A stretch of 64,000 nucleotides of DNA, from positions 62,001 to 126,000 of the forward strand of contig NZ_WRPA01000010.1 in the NCBI RefSeq assembly GCF_009831655.1, in the 5' to 3' direction. The DNA is from Shewanella insulae (lineage in GTDB: Bacteria > Pseudomonadota > Gammaproteobacteria > Enterobacterales > Shewanellaceae). Below, piece after piece: positions 45,943 to 55,802 of this stretch. Below the pieces are notes generated by a model. It ran no database searches. It was not told the origin of the DNA and saw nothing but the letters and a program-made list of their open reading frames with translations. The translations under genes and the position numbers were made by a program. The number at the start of each line of letters is the position of its first letter. Within the stretch, counting starts at the first letter, position 1.

Positions 45943-47011
45943 CTAGGGCTATCGACTGACTGGAGATCCCGGCGGCGGTTACCGCCTGTGGCATACCATA
46001 AACGACACAGCTGGCTTCGTCTTGTGCCCAGATGGTTGCGCCAACATTCTTCAACATTCGCGCACCTTCTCGACCGTCGGCCCCCATACCCGTCAATACC
46101 ACGGCAAGGGTCTCGCCGCCGCTCAGCTTGGAGGCCGAGGCAAAGGTGATGTCGACACAAGGCTTGTAGTTCATATCCATGCTACCAGCCACTATCTTAA
46201 TTCGCCCATAGGTGCCGCCACGCTCCAACATCATCTGCATACCACCTGGTGCCAGATAGGCACAGCCAGCCCTTAGCTGGTCGCCATTTTGCGCCTCCTT
46301 TACGTCGATGGCACACAGGCCATTTAAGCGTGCGGCGAAGGCTGGTGTAAATGCAGCCGGCATATGCTGGATAAGCAAGATAGGATGGGGGTAATTTGCC
46401 GGCAGCTTGGTCAGGATACGTTGCAGCGCAACGGGGCCACCTGTAGAGGTGCCGATCAGCAAAAGCTTATATTTCTTACCACTGGCCCTGGCTACAGGTG
46501 CACTCGAACGCGGGGCCGTACGCTGTGGCTGAAGCGTCTCTCGTGCAGGTGATGCTCCAGAGGTCGTACTAGGCTTAGTCGGCTTCGTCCTCGGCAATAT
46601 GGGGCGAAACACACGGCGACGCCCTAATGCCTTGATACGCTGTTGAAGTAGCGATATCGCCTCATCCTTATTGGTGGCAATATCTTCAAATCGCTTGGGA
46701 AGAAAGTCTAATGCCCCCGCTTCCAGCGCATCGAGCGTCGCCTTAGCACCGTCGTGGGTGAGTGATGAAAACATCAAGATGGGAGTCGGACATTTTGCCA
46801 TGATCTCGCGCACGGCGCTGATGCCATCCATCACTGGCATCTCAATATCCATGGTGATCACCTGTGGCTTTAATTGCTGCGCCAGCTTCACCGCCTCGGC
46901 GCCATTGGACGCCGTGCCTATAACCTCTAAATCTGCATCCTTGGTGACAATCTCACTGACTCGGCGACGAAAAAAGCTTGAATCATCGACAACTAATACT
47001 TTTATGGCCAT
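45899..47011 (-). CDS. cheB: chemoreceptor glutamate methylesterase/deamidase CheB
   Basis: CheB removes methyl groups from chemoreceptor glutamates and is activated by phosphorylation from CheA. The receiver domain ([19 protein letters not shown], Asp in [13 protein letters not shown]) is followed by a linker rich in Pro/Thr (135-175) and the esterase domain with the Ser of [14 protein letters not shown], the His of [16 protein letters not shown] and the Asp of [10 protein letters not shown]. The 370 residues are normal. No cheR lies in the window. Confidence 0.94.
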   Translation of the reverse strand: MAIKVLVVDDSSFFRRRVSEIVTKDADLEVIGTASNGAEAVKLAQQLKPQVITMDIEMPVMDGISAVREIMAKCPTPILMFSSLTHDGAKATLDALEAGALDFLPKRFEDIATNKDEAISLLQQRIKALGRRRVFRPILPRTKPTKPSTTSGASPARETLQPQRTAPRSSAPVARASGKKYKLLLIGTSTGGPVALQRILTKLPANYPHPILLIQHMPAAFTPAFAARLNGLCAIDVKEAQNGDQLRAGCAYLAPGGMQMMLERGGTYGRIKIVAGSMDMNYKPCVDITFASASKLSGGETLAVVLTGMGADGREGARMLKNVGATIWAQDEASCVVYGMPQAVTAAGISSQSIALDDMAEAIIRESGRG

Positions 47012-47049
47012 TCAAATTCCTATCTACAGCAGGATCCTTGCCGAAACAA

Positions 47050-47076
47050 GGCGTGACGCCACTTGGGCATCACGCC
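47050..47076 (-). other. inverted repeat between cheA and cheB
   Basis: GGCGTGA and TCACGCC form a 7-bp GC-rich stem with further imperfect pairing inside, followed on the minus strand by TTGTTT. It may be a weak attenuator or an mRNA processing structure in the che operon. Confidence 0.4.
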
Positions 47077-47105
47077 GTTCCTCTCGCTCACTGTACCGCT
47101 AGCTG

Positions 47106-49343
47106 TTATTTCTTGTTCTTGGCGTAATGTTTTAATAAGCCAGGCACATCTAATATCAATGCGATTCCACCGTCAGAGGTAATGGTGGCGCCCGCCATGC
47201 CAGGGGTTCCATGTAACAAGGTACCCAGAGGCTTGATCACCACCTCTTCCTGACCAATCAAGGAGTCAACCACGAAGCCTATCTGCATGGTGCCGAGCTG
47301 CACGATCACCACGTGACCATGTTGCTTATCGCCATGTTTGAAGCCTGCCTCCTTGCGACTCAACCAATGCTCTAGATAGAAGAGCGGCACAGCCTTCTCC
47401 CGCACTATCACAGTTAGCTGGCCGTCGACAATATTGGTCTTGGTGAGATCTAGGTGGAATATCTCGCTGACGCTCGACAGCGGCAGAGCAAATACCTGCT
47501 GTGCCACTTCCACCATCAGAGTCGGCATGATCGCCAGAGTCAGCGGCACCTTTATCTCCAGGCAAGTCCCCTTCCCTTTCAAAGAGTCGATATGCACGGT
47601 ACCGTTTAACTGAGTGATGCGGGTCTTCACCACATCCATGCCAACGCCACGACCTGAGATATCGGAGATCTCTACCTTGGTAGAGAAACCTGGGGCGAAG
47701 ATGAGGTTATAAGCTTCTTCATCTGACATGCGCGCCGCGGCATCTTCATCGAGCACGCCCCGCGAGATGGCTATCTTCTTAAGCTTATCTGGGTCCATCC
47801 CCGCACCATCGTCTTCGATCTTAAGCAGGATATGGTCACCTTCCTGGCTGGCAGAAAGGGTAATAGTACCCGTGCGCGACTTGCCGTTGGCCTCGCGCTC
47901 ATCGGGCATCTCGATACCATGGTCAACCGAGTTGCGCACCAGGTGAACTAAGGGGTCAGCCAGGGCTTCGACCAGATTCTTATCCAGATCCGTATCTTCA
48001 CCAATCATGCGAAGATCGATCTCTTTATTCAGACTGCGGGCCAGATCCCGTACCACACGAGGGAAGCGGCCAAATACCTTCTTGATTGGCTGCATGCGCG
48101 TCTTCATTACCGCGCCCTGAAGGTCGGCGGTGACGAGATCCAAGTTGGCCAGCGCCTTAGACATATCCTCATCATCGCGGGAGATCCCAAGGCTGAGCAG
48201 GCGGTTACGCACCAATACCAGCTCACCGACCATGTTCATTATCTGATCCAGGCGCGCGGTATCGACACGCACTGTGGTCTCCGCCTGAGGCATATTGGGC
48301 GCCGGCGCCTTGGCGGCTGCCTTCTCTTTCACCACAGGTTTAGGGGCTGGAGCCTCCGCGGGGGATGCCTTAACGTTGCTCGGCGCAGGCGTAGCGACCT
48401 TACTCGGTGCTACAGATTCTGGTGCCTTAGGAGCAGCCGGGGCGACTGACTGATTAGCCTCACTACCAGGACCTGCACCGGCGCCGTGCAGCTCATCGAG
48501 TAGCTTCTCAAATTCATCGTCGGTTATCTCATCGGCATCCACCGGCGGCGCGGTCTGCTCGGGGATCTTGGCAATAGGGGCCGAGGGGGCCTGGAACTTA
48601 CCCGAACCGTGAAGTTCATCGAGTAGCGATTCGAACTCATCGTCTGTGATGTCATCGCTATCGCTTGCCTGAGCGGGCGCCGCACCGTTAGGCGTAGTGC
48701 TTGAAGGGCCCTTACCACTGCCATGAAGCGCATCGAGCAGGGCTTCGAATTCAGACTCGTCGATCTCATCGATGTCGCCTTCTCCGGAGATAGAGGTTAC
48801 GGGCTCATTGCTTACCGGCTCGTCAAACAGTTCGACCCCATCATCGACTGGCGTATCAAACAGCTCTATACCATCATCGATCGACGACGCTTCAACCTGT
48901 GCTTCATCGACAATGGGCTCGGCTGGTGCTCCCCCCATCTCAGAGGGCAACGAACCACCTGAACTTAACAGTTTAAGATTAGCCAGCAGCTCATCATCGG
49001 CAGGGCTCTGTTCGACACCCGCCTGGGTCTCGGCAAACATAGAGTTAATAGTGTCGACGGCCTGCAGTATGATATCCATCAATTCGGCAGAGACGCTGCG
49101 TTTACCCGTACGCAACAGATCGAAGGTATTTTCCGCTTCGTGACAAACATCCACCATTGGGCTCAGGCTCAGGAAGCCCGCGCCGCCCTTAACGGTATGG
49201 AATCCGCGGAAGATGGCATTGAGTAGTTCGGTGTCGTCCGGGTTATTTTCTAACGCCACCAGCTGTTCAGAGAGAAGCTCAAGTATCTCACCCGCTTCAA
49301 TCAAAAAGTCCTGCAGTATCTCTTCATCAACATCAAAGGACAT
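47106..49343 (-). CDS. cheA: chemotaxis histidine kinase CheA
   Basis: CheA phosphorylates CheY and CheB in response to receptors. The 745-residue protein has the P1 domain with phospho-His49 (GFHTVKGGAGFL), a long linker (about 130-350), dimerisation P3 (TVRVDTARLDQIMNMVGELVLVRNRL), the P4 kinase domain (N box LVRNSVDHGIE, DDGAGMD, GFSTKVEISDISGRGVGMDVVK) and a C-terminal CheW-like P5 domain. Instead of a recognisable globular P2 domain the linker has three copies of an acidic DDEFE-LLDELHG repeat and two DDG-ELFD repeats, followed by an Ala/Pro-rich part. Confidence 0.95.
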   Translation of the reverse strand: MSFDVDEEILQDFLIEAGEILELLSEQLVALENNPDDTELLNAIFRGFHTVKGGAGFLSLSPMVDVCHEAENTFDLLRTGKRSVSAELMDIILQAVDTINSMFAETQAGVEQSPADDELLANLKLLSSGGSLPSEMGGAPAEPIVDEAQVEASSIDDGIELFDTPVDDGVELFDEPVSNEPVTSISGEGDIDEIDESEFEALLDALHGSGKGPSSTTPNGAAPAQASDSDDITDDEFESLLDELHGSGKFQAPSAPIAKIPEQTAPPVDADEITDDEFEKLLDELHGAGAGPGSEANQSVAPAAPKAPESVAPSKVATPAPSNVKASPAEAPAPKPVVKEKAAAKAPAPNMPQAETTVRVDTARLDQIMNMVGELVLVRNRLLSLGISRDDEDMSKALANLDLVTADLQGAVMKTRMQPIKKVFGRFPRVVRDLARSLNKEIDLRMIGEDTDLDKNLVEALADPLVHLVRNSVDHGIEMPDEREANGKSRTGTITLSASQEGDHILLKIEDDGAGMDPDKLKKIAISRGVLDEDAAARMSDEEAYNLIFAPGFSTKVEISDISGRGVGMDVVKTRITQLNGTVHIDSLKGKGTCLEIKVPLTLAIMPTLMVEVAQQVFALPLSSVSEIFHLDLTKTNIVDGQLTVIVREKAVPLFYLEHWLSRKEAGFKHGDKQHGHVVIVQLGTMQIGFVVDSLIGQEEVVIKPLGTLLHGTPGMAGATITSDGGIALILDVPGLLKHYAKNKK
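48474..48770 (-). repeat. three peptide repeats in the CheA linker (candidate CheY-docking motifs)
   Basis: Residues 192-211, 230-249 and 271-290 of CheA read as variants of DEITDDEFEKLLDELHGSGK, spaced by 38 and 41 residues. The core (S/T-x-D/E-E-F-E-x-LLDxLHG) resembles LSQDEIDALLHG at the FliM N-terminus and GQDEVDDLLSSLGF at the CheZ C-terminus, both known CheY-binding ends in this family. The region lies where P2 would be. Confidence 0.65.
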
Positions 49344-49358
49344 TCATATGACTCCTAC

Positions 49359-50096
49359 TTAGAAACCTAGACTCGACAGCAAGTCATCGACTTCATCTTG
49401 TCCTGTCACGACATCATCACGCTGATCAGCGTTCATAATAGGACCTTCAGCTTCGACGCACTTCTCAGATACACTGGGTTTATCCGTTTCGGGCTGCTCG
49501 CCAAATACGGTCAACATAGAGACCAGATTACTCTCCACTTCTCGTACCAGCTCAATCACACGACGGATCATCTGTCCGGTGAGATCTTGGAAGTCCTGAG
49601 CCAGTAAAATGTTGTTGAGTAATTCTTTCAACCGATTGGAATCGGATTCGCTGCGCTCAATAAACTGCTGCACGTCATGGCAGAGCGCCTTAAACTCGTG
49701 CAATTGAATATCGCGCTTCATCAGACGGTCCCAGGAAGGCTTGACCGCCTGAACATTTGTGGTGAGGGCATCTGCAAGTGGCAGAGACTCTTCGACCGCG
49801 TCCATGGTTTTATTCGCGGCCTGTTCCGTCATGTCGATGACGTAATTGAGGCGTTCTTTAGCATCGGGGATTTCGCTATTGGCCAGCTCAACGAGACGAC
49901 CATCCACCTGAAAGTCCACTATGGCACTGTGAAGCTGGCGGGTAAGACGACCCACCTCGTCAAATAGTTCTTTCTGAATTGGGCTGGCAATGTCTCGAAT
50001 CAGCTCATCGGCCTGCTCTTGCTGACCCGCCTCTAACAAATCGACGAGTTGCTTCGCCTGCGCTAGATTGATCAACCCTGAAGTATCTGCCTGCAT
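49359..50096 (-). CDS. cheZ: CheY-P phosphatase CheZ
   Basis: CheZ speeds dephosphorylation of CheY-P. The 245-residue helical protein has the catalytic QDFQDLTGQMIRRVIELV region (Gln in DLTGQ, near residue 174) and the CheY-docking C-terminus QDEVDDLLSSLGF. E. coli CheZ has 214 residues; the N-terminal part here is longer. It lies 13 bp after cheY and 15 bp before cheA. Confidence 0.93.
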   Translation of the reverse strand: MQADTSGLINLAQAKQLVDLLEAGQQEQADELIRDIASPIQKELFDEVGRLTRQLHSAIVDFQVDGRLVELANSEIPDAKERLNYVIDMTEQAANKTMDAVEESLPLADALTTNVQAVKPSWDRLMKRDIQLHEFKALCHDVQQFIERSESDSNRLKELLNNILLAQDFQDLTGQMIRRVIELVREVESNLVSMLTVFGEQPETDKPSVSEKCVEAEGPIMNADQRDDVVTGQDEVDDLLSSLGF

Positions 50097-50109
50097 AGCT
50101 CAACCTTGA

Positions 50110-50493
50110 TTAACCGAGTCGTTCGAAAATTTTGTCTAACTTCTCTTTCAGTGTCGCCGCAGTAAAAGGTTTAACCACGTAACCATTGACACCGGCCTGC
50201 GCCGCCGCAATGATCTGTTCCCTTTTCGCTTCCGCAGTTACCATCAACACGGGAATGTGCTTCAGGTTGTCATCAGCACGGATAGCCTTCAACAGGTCGA
50301 TGCCCTGCATACCTGGCATATTCCAATCGGTCACGACAAAGTCAAAATCGCCCTTTTGTAACATAGGCAATGCCGTCGAACCGTCATCTGCCTCCTGAGT
50401 GTTATTAAAACCCAAGTCTCTCAACAAGTTCTTGATGATACGTCTCATTGTTGAGAAATCGTCAACAACGAGAATCTTCATATTCTTGTCCAA
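50110..50493 (-). CDS. cheY: chemotaxis response regulator CheY
   Basis: CheY-P binds FliM at the motor switch. The 127-residue single receiver has [23 protein letters not shown], the phospho-acceptor in [16 protein letters not shown] and the Lys of [11 protein letters not shown]. The start is TTG at 50493 (MDKNMKIL), supported by GGAGG 6 bases upstream; the ATG at 50481 has no ribosome site of its own. It begins the cheYZAB block after fliA. Confidence 0.95.
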   Translation of the reverse strand: MDKNMKILVVDDFSTMRRIIKNLLRDLGFNNTQEADDGSTALPMLQKGDFDFVVTDWNMPGMQGIDLLKAIRADDNLKHIPVLMVTAEAKREQIIAAAQAGVNGYVVKPFTAATLKEKLDKIFERLG

Positions 50494-50535
50494 GGTTTCC
50501 TCCGCGGAGCTGTTTTTATATTGCTCATGTAATCG

Positions 50536-51255
50536 TTATATTTTGGTCCAATGCTTGAGTTTAGCTTTGAGTCTGAGCATCGCCTGGCTATGAATCTGGC
50601 TAACTCGGGATTCGCTGACATCAAGTACGGCACCGATCTCTTTCAAATTTAATGCTTCGTCATAATATAACGACAAAACTAATCCATCTCTTTCTGGCAG
50701 TAACTTAATCGCCTCGACGAGGGCCTCATGAAACTGTGTATCTGCCAGTGATTCGAATGCGTCGTCCTGATGATCGTCTTCCTGCCTTACTACATCGACC
50801 GATACACCAAGATCTTCAATTCCAACTACTTTCCCGACGGAAACATCATTAAGAATATGATGGTACTCATCGAGCGTCATATCAAGTCGATCCGCAACTT
50901 CATTGTCTTTTGCGTCTCGTCCAAGTTCTTGTTCTAGCTCGTCAATCACCTGGGCGATGCGTCGCTGATTGCGGTGAACCGATCTGGGTACCCAGTCTCC
51001 TCGCCTAATCTCGTCCAGCATGGAGCCACGAATGCGTATACCGGCAAAGGTTTCAAACTTGGCCCCCTTGCTACCATCGAACTTGGCCGAGGCTTCGAGC
51101 AGCCCCATCATACCTGCTTGTAACAGATCATCCAATTGCACTGAGGCGGGCAGGCGAGCGAGCAAGTGGTGAGCAATCCTTTTTACCAACGGTGCATACT
51201 GTTCGACAATAGAAGCTTTGTTATCTAAACAAGTATACGCAGCGGCTTTACTCAC
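50536..51255 (-). CDS. fliA: flagellar sigma factor sigma-28
   Basis: FliA directs late flagellar and chemotaxis promoters. The 239-residue protein has region 2 (YAPLVKRIAHHLLARLPASVQLDDLLQAGMMGLLEA, FETFAGIRIRGSMLDEIR), region 3 (RDAKDNEVADRLDMTLDEYHHIL) and region 4 (LPERDGLVLSLYYDEALNLKEIGAVLDVSESRVSQIHSQA). The start is GTG at 51255, with GAGGAG 8 bases upstream; the longer TTG start at 51303 is rejected. It overlaps the flhG stop by 8 bp. Confidence 0.95.
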   Translation of the reverse strand: MSKAAAYTCLDNKASIVEQYAPLVKRIAHHLLARLPASVQLDDLLQAGMMGLLEASAKFDGSKGAKFETFAGIRIRGSMLDEIRRGDWVPRSVHRNQRRIAQVIDELEQELGRDAKDNEVADRLDMTLDEYHHILNDVSVGKVVGIEDLGVSVDVVRQEDDHQDDAFESLADTQFHEALVEAIKLLPERDGLVLSLYYDEALNLKEIGAVLDVSESRVSQIHSQAMLRLKAKLKHWTKI

Positions 51256-52129
51256 TCGTACGCTCCTCTTGATATTCGGGGCGTTGGACCAATCGTTCGA
51301 CAAAGAACTCTAGGTGTCCACCCGGTTGTTGTGGCACTGGCCAGCTAATGATCTTATTAGCCAAACCATGGTAAGCAATTGACGCCGGAGACTTAGGAAA
51401 TGCCTCCACGATCAACTTCTGTTTACGGACTGATTTGCGAAGGTTTTCATCGAAGGGGATAGTCGCAACCAGCTCCAGGGCCACGTCGAGAAAACGGTCG
51501 GTTACCTTGCTAAGTTTAGCAAACAACTCCATCCCTTCTCGTAAACTTCTGACCATGTTTGCCACAATCTTAAATCTGAATACGCCATGCTCGCGGCTAA
51601 GAATCTTAATCAAAGCATAGGCATCTGTGATAGAGGTTGGCTCGTCACACACGACAACGAGAACATCTTGAGACGCGCGGGAGAAGCTGAGCACCATATC
51701 TGAGATGCCGGCGGCGGTATCCACCACCAATACATCAAACTGAGTCTTCATCTCACTGAAGGCGCGGATCAGACCCGCATGCTGCGCCGGCGTCAGTTCG
51801 ACCATCGCCTGGGTACCGGAAGTGGCAGGAATAATGCCAATGCCCTTAGGACCACGAACGATAATATCGTCAAGATCGGCGTCACCAGATAATACGTGAG
51901 ACAGATTGCGCTCGGCTCTCAGACCCAACATGACGTCGACGTTGGCGAGGCCCAAGTCGGCATCGAGCACAAGCACACGCTTGCCTTTCTCAGCCAGGGA
52001 GACCGCGGTATTGATCGATACGCTGGTTTTACCTACGCCACCTTTACCACCGGTTACGGCAATTACTTTTACTTTTTCGTTATATGGTTGATTCATCATA
52101 CGTAAACCGCTTGCTTGATCCCGACTCAT
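51248..52129 (-). CDS. flhG: MinD-like ATPase FlhG (FleN), flagellar number control
   Basis: FlhG limits the number of polar flagella by acting on FlhF and the master regulator FlrA/FleQ. The 293-residue protein has an activation helix at the N-terminus (SRDQASGLRMMNQ), Walker A GGKGGVGKTS (near residue 24), DADLGLANVDVMLGL, and VVDTAAGISDMVLSF. The ATG at 52129 lies 4 bp after the flhF stop and fits the family; the ATG at 52159 overlaps flhF and is less likely. Confidence 0.92.
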   Translation of the reverse strand: MSRDQASGLRMMNQPYNEKVKVIAVTGGKGGVGKTSVSINTAVSLAEKGKRVLVLDADLGLANVDVMLGLRAERNLSHVLSGDADLDDIIVRGPKGIGIIPATSGTQAMVELTPAQHAGLIRAFSEMKTQFDVLVVDTAAGISDMVLSFSRASQDVLVVVCDEPTSITDAYALIKILSREHGVFRFKIVANMVRSLREGMELFAKLSKVTDRFLDVALELVATIPFDENLRKSVRKQKLIVEAFPKSPASIAYHGLANKIISWPVPQQPGGHLEFFVERLVQRPEYQEERTSE

Positions 52130-52133
52130 TATA

Positions 52134-53540
52134 TTACTCAAATGCGTAGGCCTGTTCATGTGACCTTTCGTTATTCTGTATTGGTTGCACTTTCTTTTCG
52201 AGTACCGACAAGGCCTTGTTGGCTAAGGCTAAGGTGTCGGCCACTTGCATATCTTCTGGCACTCTTTGTCCATCGGTGACATAACTCAAAGGTAATCCGC
52301 TTTGAATCAACACACTCAGTGCCGGCGCCAAGGCTACTGACTCGTCTAATTTGGTCAAAATCGCGCCGGATAATGGAATCCGGGTAAACTGCTCGACGGC
52401 ATCTTCAAGCACTCTTCTTTGACTTGTAGATGACAGTACCAGATAACTGCGAATAGGTAATCTGCTATTTGCAGTTAAATTATCAAGTTGCTGGAACAAT
52501 CTCACATCTCTCTGTCCCATGCCCGCCGTATCTATCAATACTAGCTTGCGATTGCGGAACTGATAAAGAATTTGTTCCAACTCATTGAGATCATGAGCTT
52601 GCTTGACCGGGCACCCCATTATTTTGCCATAGGTTGCCAGTTGCTCATAGGCTCCAATGCGATAATGATCGGTTGTAATTAAGGCAACTTGATCTGAACC
52701 ATGTTGTGCGGCGAATCGAGCGGCTAATTTTGCGACACTCGTCGTCTTGCCGACACCGGTAGGGCCAACAAAGGCAATCACCCCGCCCTGACGAACGATG
52801 TCGTCCCCCTGGTTGTCGAGCATGTTGGCCAGGCTACGTGGCAGTGCCTTCACCAGATCCGCTGGCGAGTAGTGCTCGCTCAGCGCCGATAACTTGGCGG
52901 CCACCTCTTGGCTAAACTCGGCGTCCAGCAGACGGCTCTCTAACATGGCGCCTACGGGGTCGAGACGGCTCTTCTGCTCTGTCAGCAGAGAGGTCACTTG
53001 ATGGGTCAAGAGGTTACGCAAGGAGGCCAGCTCCTCACGCATGGATTCGAGTTCGCTGCTAGCCGGCGCGCGCTTTTCCCGCTTAGGACGGGCCTGGCTC
53101 TGGCTATCAAGCATGCAGCCGTGCATGTTTGAGGCTGTAGTTTCCTCTTGGGGCGCCTTCAGCCCCTGGGCCCAGGCTGGCATCTCGAGTTCTTCACTCG
53201 ATTGGCTTAACTGTTGACTGACGCGATTTTGTTGACGCTCAAGCAGGGCCTGCAACGAATCGGCCACGGGTGATGGCTGTTTTTTTGACTCTGCCTTGAT
53301 AGGTTGACGACCGATAGAGACCTTCTCCTCGGCAAGGTCGAGAAAGCTAGGTGATAGAGGCGCCGTGTCGCTCGACTTGGCCGCGCTAGGCTTAGGTTCG
53401 TCGTAGTCGACCGCCGCGACAATCTCGATACCGCCGGTGACTTTCTTGTTCGACATGATCACCGCATCCGAACCTAATGTCTCTTTAACCTGGGCCAATG
53501 CAGAGCGCATGTCTTTTGCCAAAAAACGTTTTATTTTCAC
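52134..53540 (-). CDS. flhF: SRP-type GTPase FlhF, polar flagellum placement
   Basis: FlhF marks the pole for flagellar assembly. The 468-residue protein has a basic/linker N-terminus (KIKRFLAKDMRSALAQVKETLGSDAVIMSNK), an N domain (SREMRE-like helices about 185-250) and the G domain with GPTGVGKTTSVAKLAARFA, DHYRIGAYEQL, VLIDTAGMGQRD and LTKLDES. The start is GTG with GAGGG 7 bases upstream. It follows flhA by 11 bp. Confidence 0.94.
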   Translation of the reverse strand: MKIKRFLAKDMRSALAQVKETLGSDAVIMSNKKVTGGIEIVAAVDYDEPKPSAAKSSDTAPLSPSFLDLAEEKVSIGRQPIKAESKKQPSPVADSLQALLERQQNRVSQQLSQSSEELEMPAWAQGLKAPQEETTASNMHGCMLDSQSQARPKREKRAPASSELESMREELASLRNLLTHQVTSLLTEQKSRLDPVGAMLESRLLDAEFSQEVAAKLSALSEHYSPADLVKALPRSLANMLDNQGDDIVRQGGVIAFVGPTGVGKTTSVAKLAARFAAQHGSDQVALITTDHYRIGAYEQLATYGKIMGCPVKQAHDLNELEQILYQFRNRKLVLIDTAGMGQRDVRLFQQLDNLTANSRLPIRSYLVLSSTSQRRVLEDAVEQFTRIPLSGAILTKLDESVALAPALSVLIQSGLPLSYVTDGQRVPEDMQVADTLALANKALSVLEKKVQPIQNNERSHEQAYAFE

Positions 53541-53551
53541 TTAAATACCCT

Positions 53552-55651
53552 CTACTGGCCGACCGCTGATACGATGCGAATTTGCTTCTCATCGGGCACC
53601 TCTTGATAAGAGATCACCCGCAGATTTGGAATCGTATGTTTAACAAAACGCGACAGCGTCGAACGTAACATACCCGATGTCAGTAGGATGGCCGGCTGAC
53701 CCACCATCTCCTGACGCTGGGATGCGTCGAGTAACGACTTTTGCATCCTCTCGGCAAGGCTAGGTTCGATATTCGGCCCCTCGCCTCCCGTTGCCTGCAT
53801 AGACTGATGCAACATCTGTTCCAATTCAGGCGCCAAAGTTATGACAGGGATTTCCGGCTCTGGCCCGCTTATTTCTTGTACAATCATGCGTTTAAGCGCG
53901 ATACGTACGGCAGCAGTGAGCACCTCGGTATCGTTACTCTTAGGCCCATACTCGAGCAGGGTCTGAACTATGGTCTTCAGGTCGCGGATCGACACGCCTT
54001 CGTTAAGCAGGTTCTGCATCACCTTGACCACAGTGCCCAGCGGCAAGACATCGGGAATGAAACCACTGACCAGCTTAGGCGAATGCTTGGCCAGCATATC
54101 CATCAGCTGCTGCACCTCCTCATAGCCCAGCAGCTTAGAGGCGTTGTTGGTTAACAGCTGGCTCAAATGGGTCGCCACCACGGTAGCGGCATCGACCACG
54201 GTATAACCTAGGGTCTGTGCCTGTTCTCTGAGCTCTGGTGCGATCCACACCGCCTCTAACCCGAAGGCAGGATCTGTGGTCTCGACGCCATCGAGCTTGC
54301 CATAGACCTGGCCAGGGTTGATGGCCAATTCGCAGTCGTGACGGATCTCGGCTTCGCCCGACGCCACGCCCATCAAGGAGATACGGTAGGTGTTTGGTGC
54401 AAGATCTAAGTTGTCCCGAATGTGCACTGCGGGAACCAAAAAGCCCAGCTCCTGGGAGAGCTTCTTACGCACGCCTTTGATGCGTCCGAGCAGCTCACCA
54501 CCCTGCCCCTTGTCCACCAGCGGGATCAGACGATAACCCACCTCCAGGCCGATGGTATCGACCTGCTGCACATCATCCCAGCTAAGCTCTTTGGGTTTAG
54601 CATCACCCGGGGTTGCCGGCGAGGTCTTGGCGATCTCCAGGGCGCGTTGCCGGTCGAAATCTTTCTTACGATGCAGAAAATAGGCGCCCGCTGCGGTAAT
54701 GATGCCGAAGGTTAAGAAGGCAAAATGGGGCATGCCAGGCACGACTCCCATGATCAGCAGCACGCCGGCGGCGATGGCCAGTGATTTGGGATTGTCGAAC
54801 ATCTGACTCATCACCATCTGGCCCATGTCGCCAGACTCGTTCTGACGGGTCACCATCAAGGCCGCCGCGATGGAGAGTAAGAGGCCGGGGATCTGCGCCA
54901 CCAGGCCGTCACCTATGGTCAGCAGGGTATAGATCTCGACCGCAGCGGAGAAATCCAGCCCATGCTGCACCATACCTATGACGAAACCACCCAGAATGTT
55001 GATCACCAGGATCATAATGCCGGCGATGGCATCCCCTTTTACAAACTTAGAGGCACCGTCCATCGCACCATAGAAGTCGGCTTCCTTGGTCACCTCGGCA
55101 CGGCGAATGCGAGCCTGATCCTGATTGAGGACCCCAGCGTTAAGGTCGGCATCGATCGCCATCTGCTTACCCGGCATAGCATCCAGGGTAAAGCGAGCAC
55201 TCACCTCAGAGATACGTCCGGCACCCTTGGTTACCACGGCGAAGTTGATGATGATCAGGATAAGAAACACCACCAGACCCACGGCGTAGTTACCGCCGAT
55301 CACCACGGAGCCGAAGGCCTCGATCACCTTACCCGCGGCGTCACCACCGTTATGACCCTCTAGCAGGACGACACGGGTCGAGGCGACGTTGAGCGCCAAA
55401 CGCAGCAGAGTTGCAACCAGCAGCACGGTAGGAAATGCGGCAAAATCTAAGGGACGGTCGGTATAGATGGCTACCAGCAGGACCACCAGCGCCAACGCGA
55501 TATTAAAGGAGAACAGGATATCCAGCAGGAAGGCCGGCATGGGCAAGACGATCATCGCCAGCGCCGCGAGCACCAAGATAGGTGTGCCTATCCCTTTAAA
55601 GTTGGCGGGTTTTACCTGTTTTATCTGACCTAAGCTTGCTTTCAAATCCAT
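53552..55651 (-). CDS. flhA: flagellar type III export gate protein FlhA
   Basis: FlhA is the large gate protein of flagellar export. The 699-residue protein has eight membrane spans in the first ~330 residues (with the conserved RISEVSARFTLDAMPGKQMAIDADLNAGVLNQDQARIRR loop between) and a cytoplasmic domain that docks chaperone-substrate complexes. The length is normal. The start is ATG 55651; a TTG directly before it is possible. A candidate sigma-54 promoter lies 40-55 bp upstream. Confidence 0.95.
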   Translation of the reverse strand: MDLKASLGQIKQVKPANFKGIGTPILVLAALAMIVLPMPAFLLDILFSFNIALALVVLLVAIYTDRPLDFAAFPTVLLVATLLRLALNVASTRVVLLEGHNGGDAAGKVIEAFGSVVIGGNYAVGLVVFLILIIINFAVVTKGAGRISEVSARFTLDAMPGKQMAIDADLNAGVLNQDQARIRRAEVTKEADFYGAMDGASKFVKGDAIAGIMILVINILGGFVIGMVQHGLDFSAAVEIYTLLTIGDGLVAQIPGLLLSIAAALMVTRQNESGDMGQMVMSQMFDNPKSLAIAAGVLLIMGVVPGMPHFAFLTFGIITAAGAYFLHRKKDFDRQRALEIAKTSPATPGDAKPKELSWDDVQQVDTIGLEVGYRLIPLVDKGQGGELLGRIKGVRKKLSQELGFLVPAVHIRDNLDLAPNTYRISLMGVASGEAEIRHDCELAINPGQVYGKLDGVETTDPAFGLEAVWIAPELREQAQTLGYTVVDAATVVATHLSQLLTNNASKLLGYEEVQQLMDMLAKHSPKLVSGFIPDVLPLGTVVKVMQNLLNEGVSIRDLKTIVQTLLEYGPKSNDTEVLTAAVRIALKRMIVQEISGPEPEIPVITLAPELEQMLHQSMQATGGEGPNIEPSLAERMQKSLLDASQRQEMVGQPAILLTSGMLRSTLSRFVKHTIPNLRVISYQEVPDEKQIRIVSAVGQ

Positions 55652-55689
55652 CAATCTGGCGCCTGAACTTTGACATCTAGCTAGGATTC

Positions 55690-55707
55690 AGCAAAAAGTA
55701 CGCCAAC
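55690..55707 (-). promoter_or_regulatory. candidate sigma-54 promoter of flhA
   Basis: The minus strand reads TTGGCGTACTTTTTGCTG: GG and GC are exactly 10 bp apart and the flanks match TGGC-N7-TTGC. It lies in the 150-bp gap between flhB and flhA. Flagellar class III genes of Vibrio and Shewanella are sigma-54/FlrC dependent. Confidence 0.65.
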
Positions 55708-55802
55708 TTAAGATAGGCTCAGTCCGCAACGACTCGAGTGGATAACAATCGCACAAAAATAAGACAAGGCAAGCAATAGGCAAGGCTTAATCCCCTGAAG
55801 AA

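Noticed and set aside
47050..47076. Rho-independent terminator between cheA and cheB
   Set aside because: The stem is only 7 bp with imperfect inner pairing and a TTGTTT tail; cheA and cheB are expected to be co-transcribed. Kept only as an inverted repeat.
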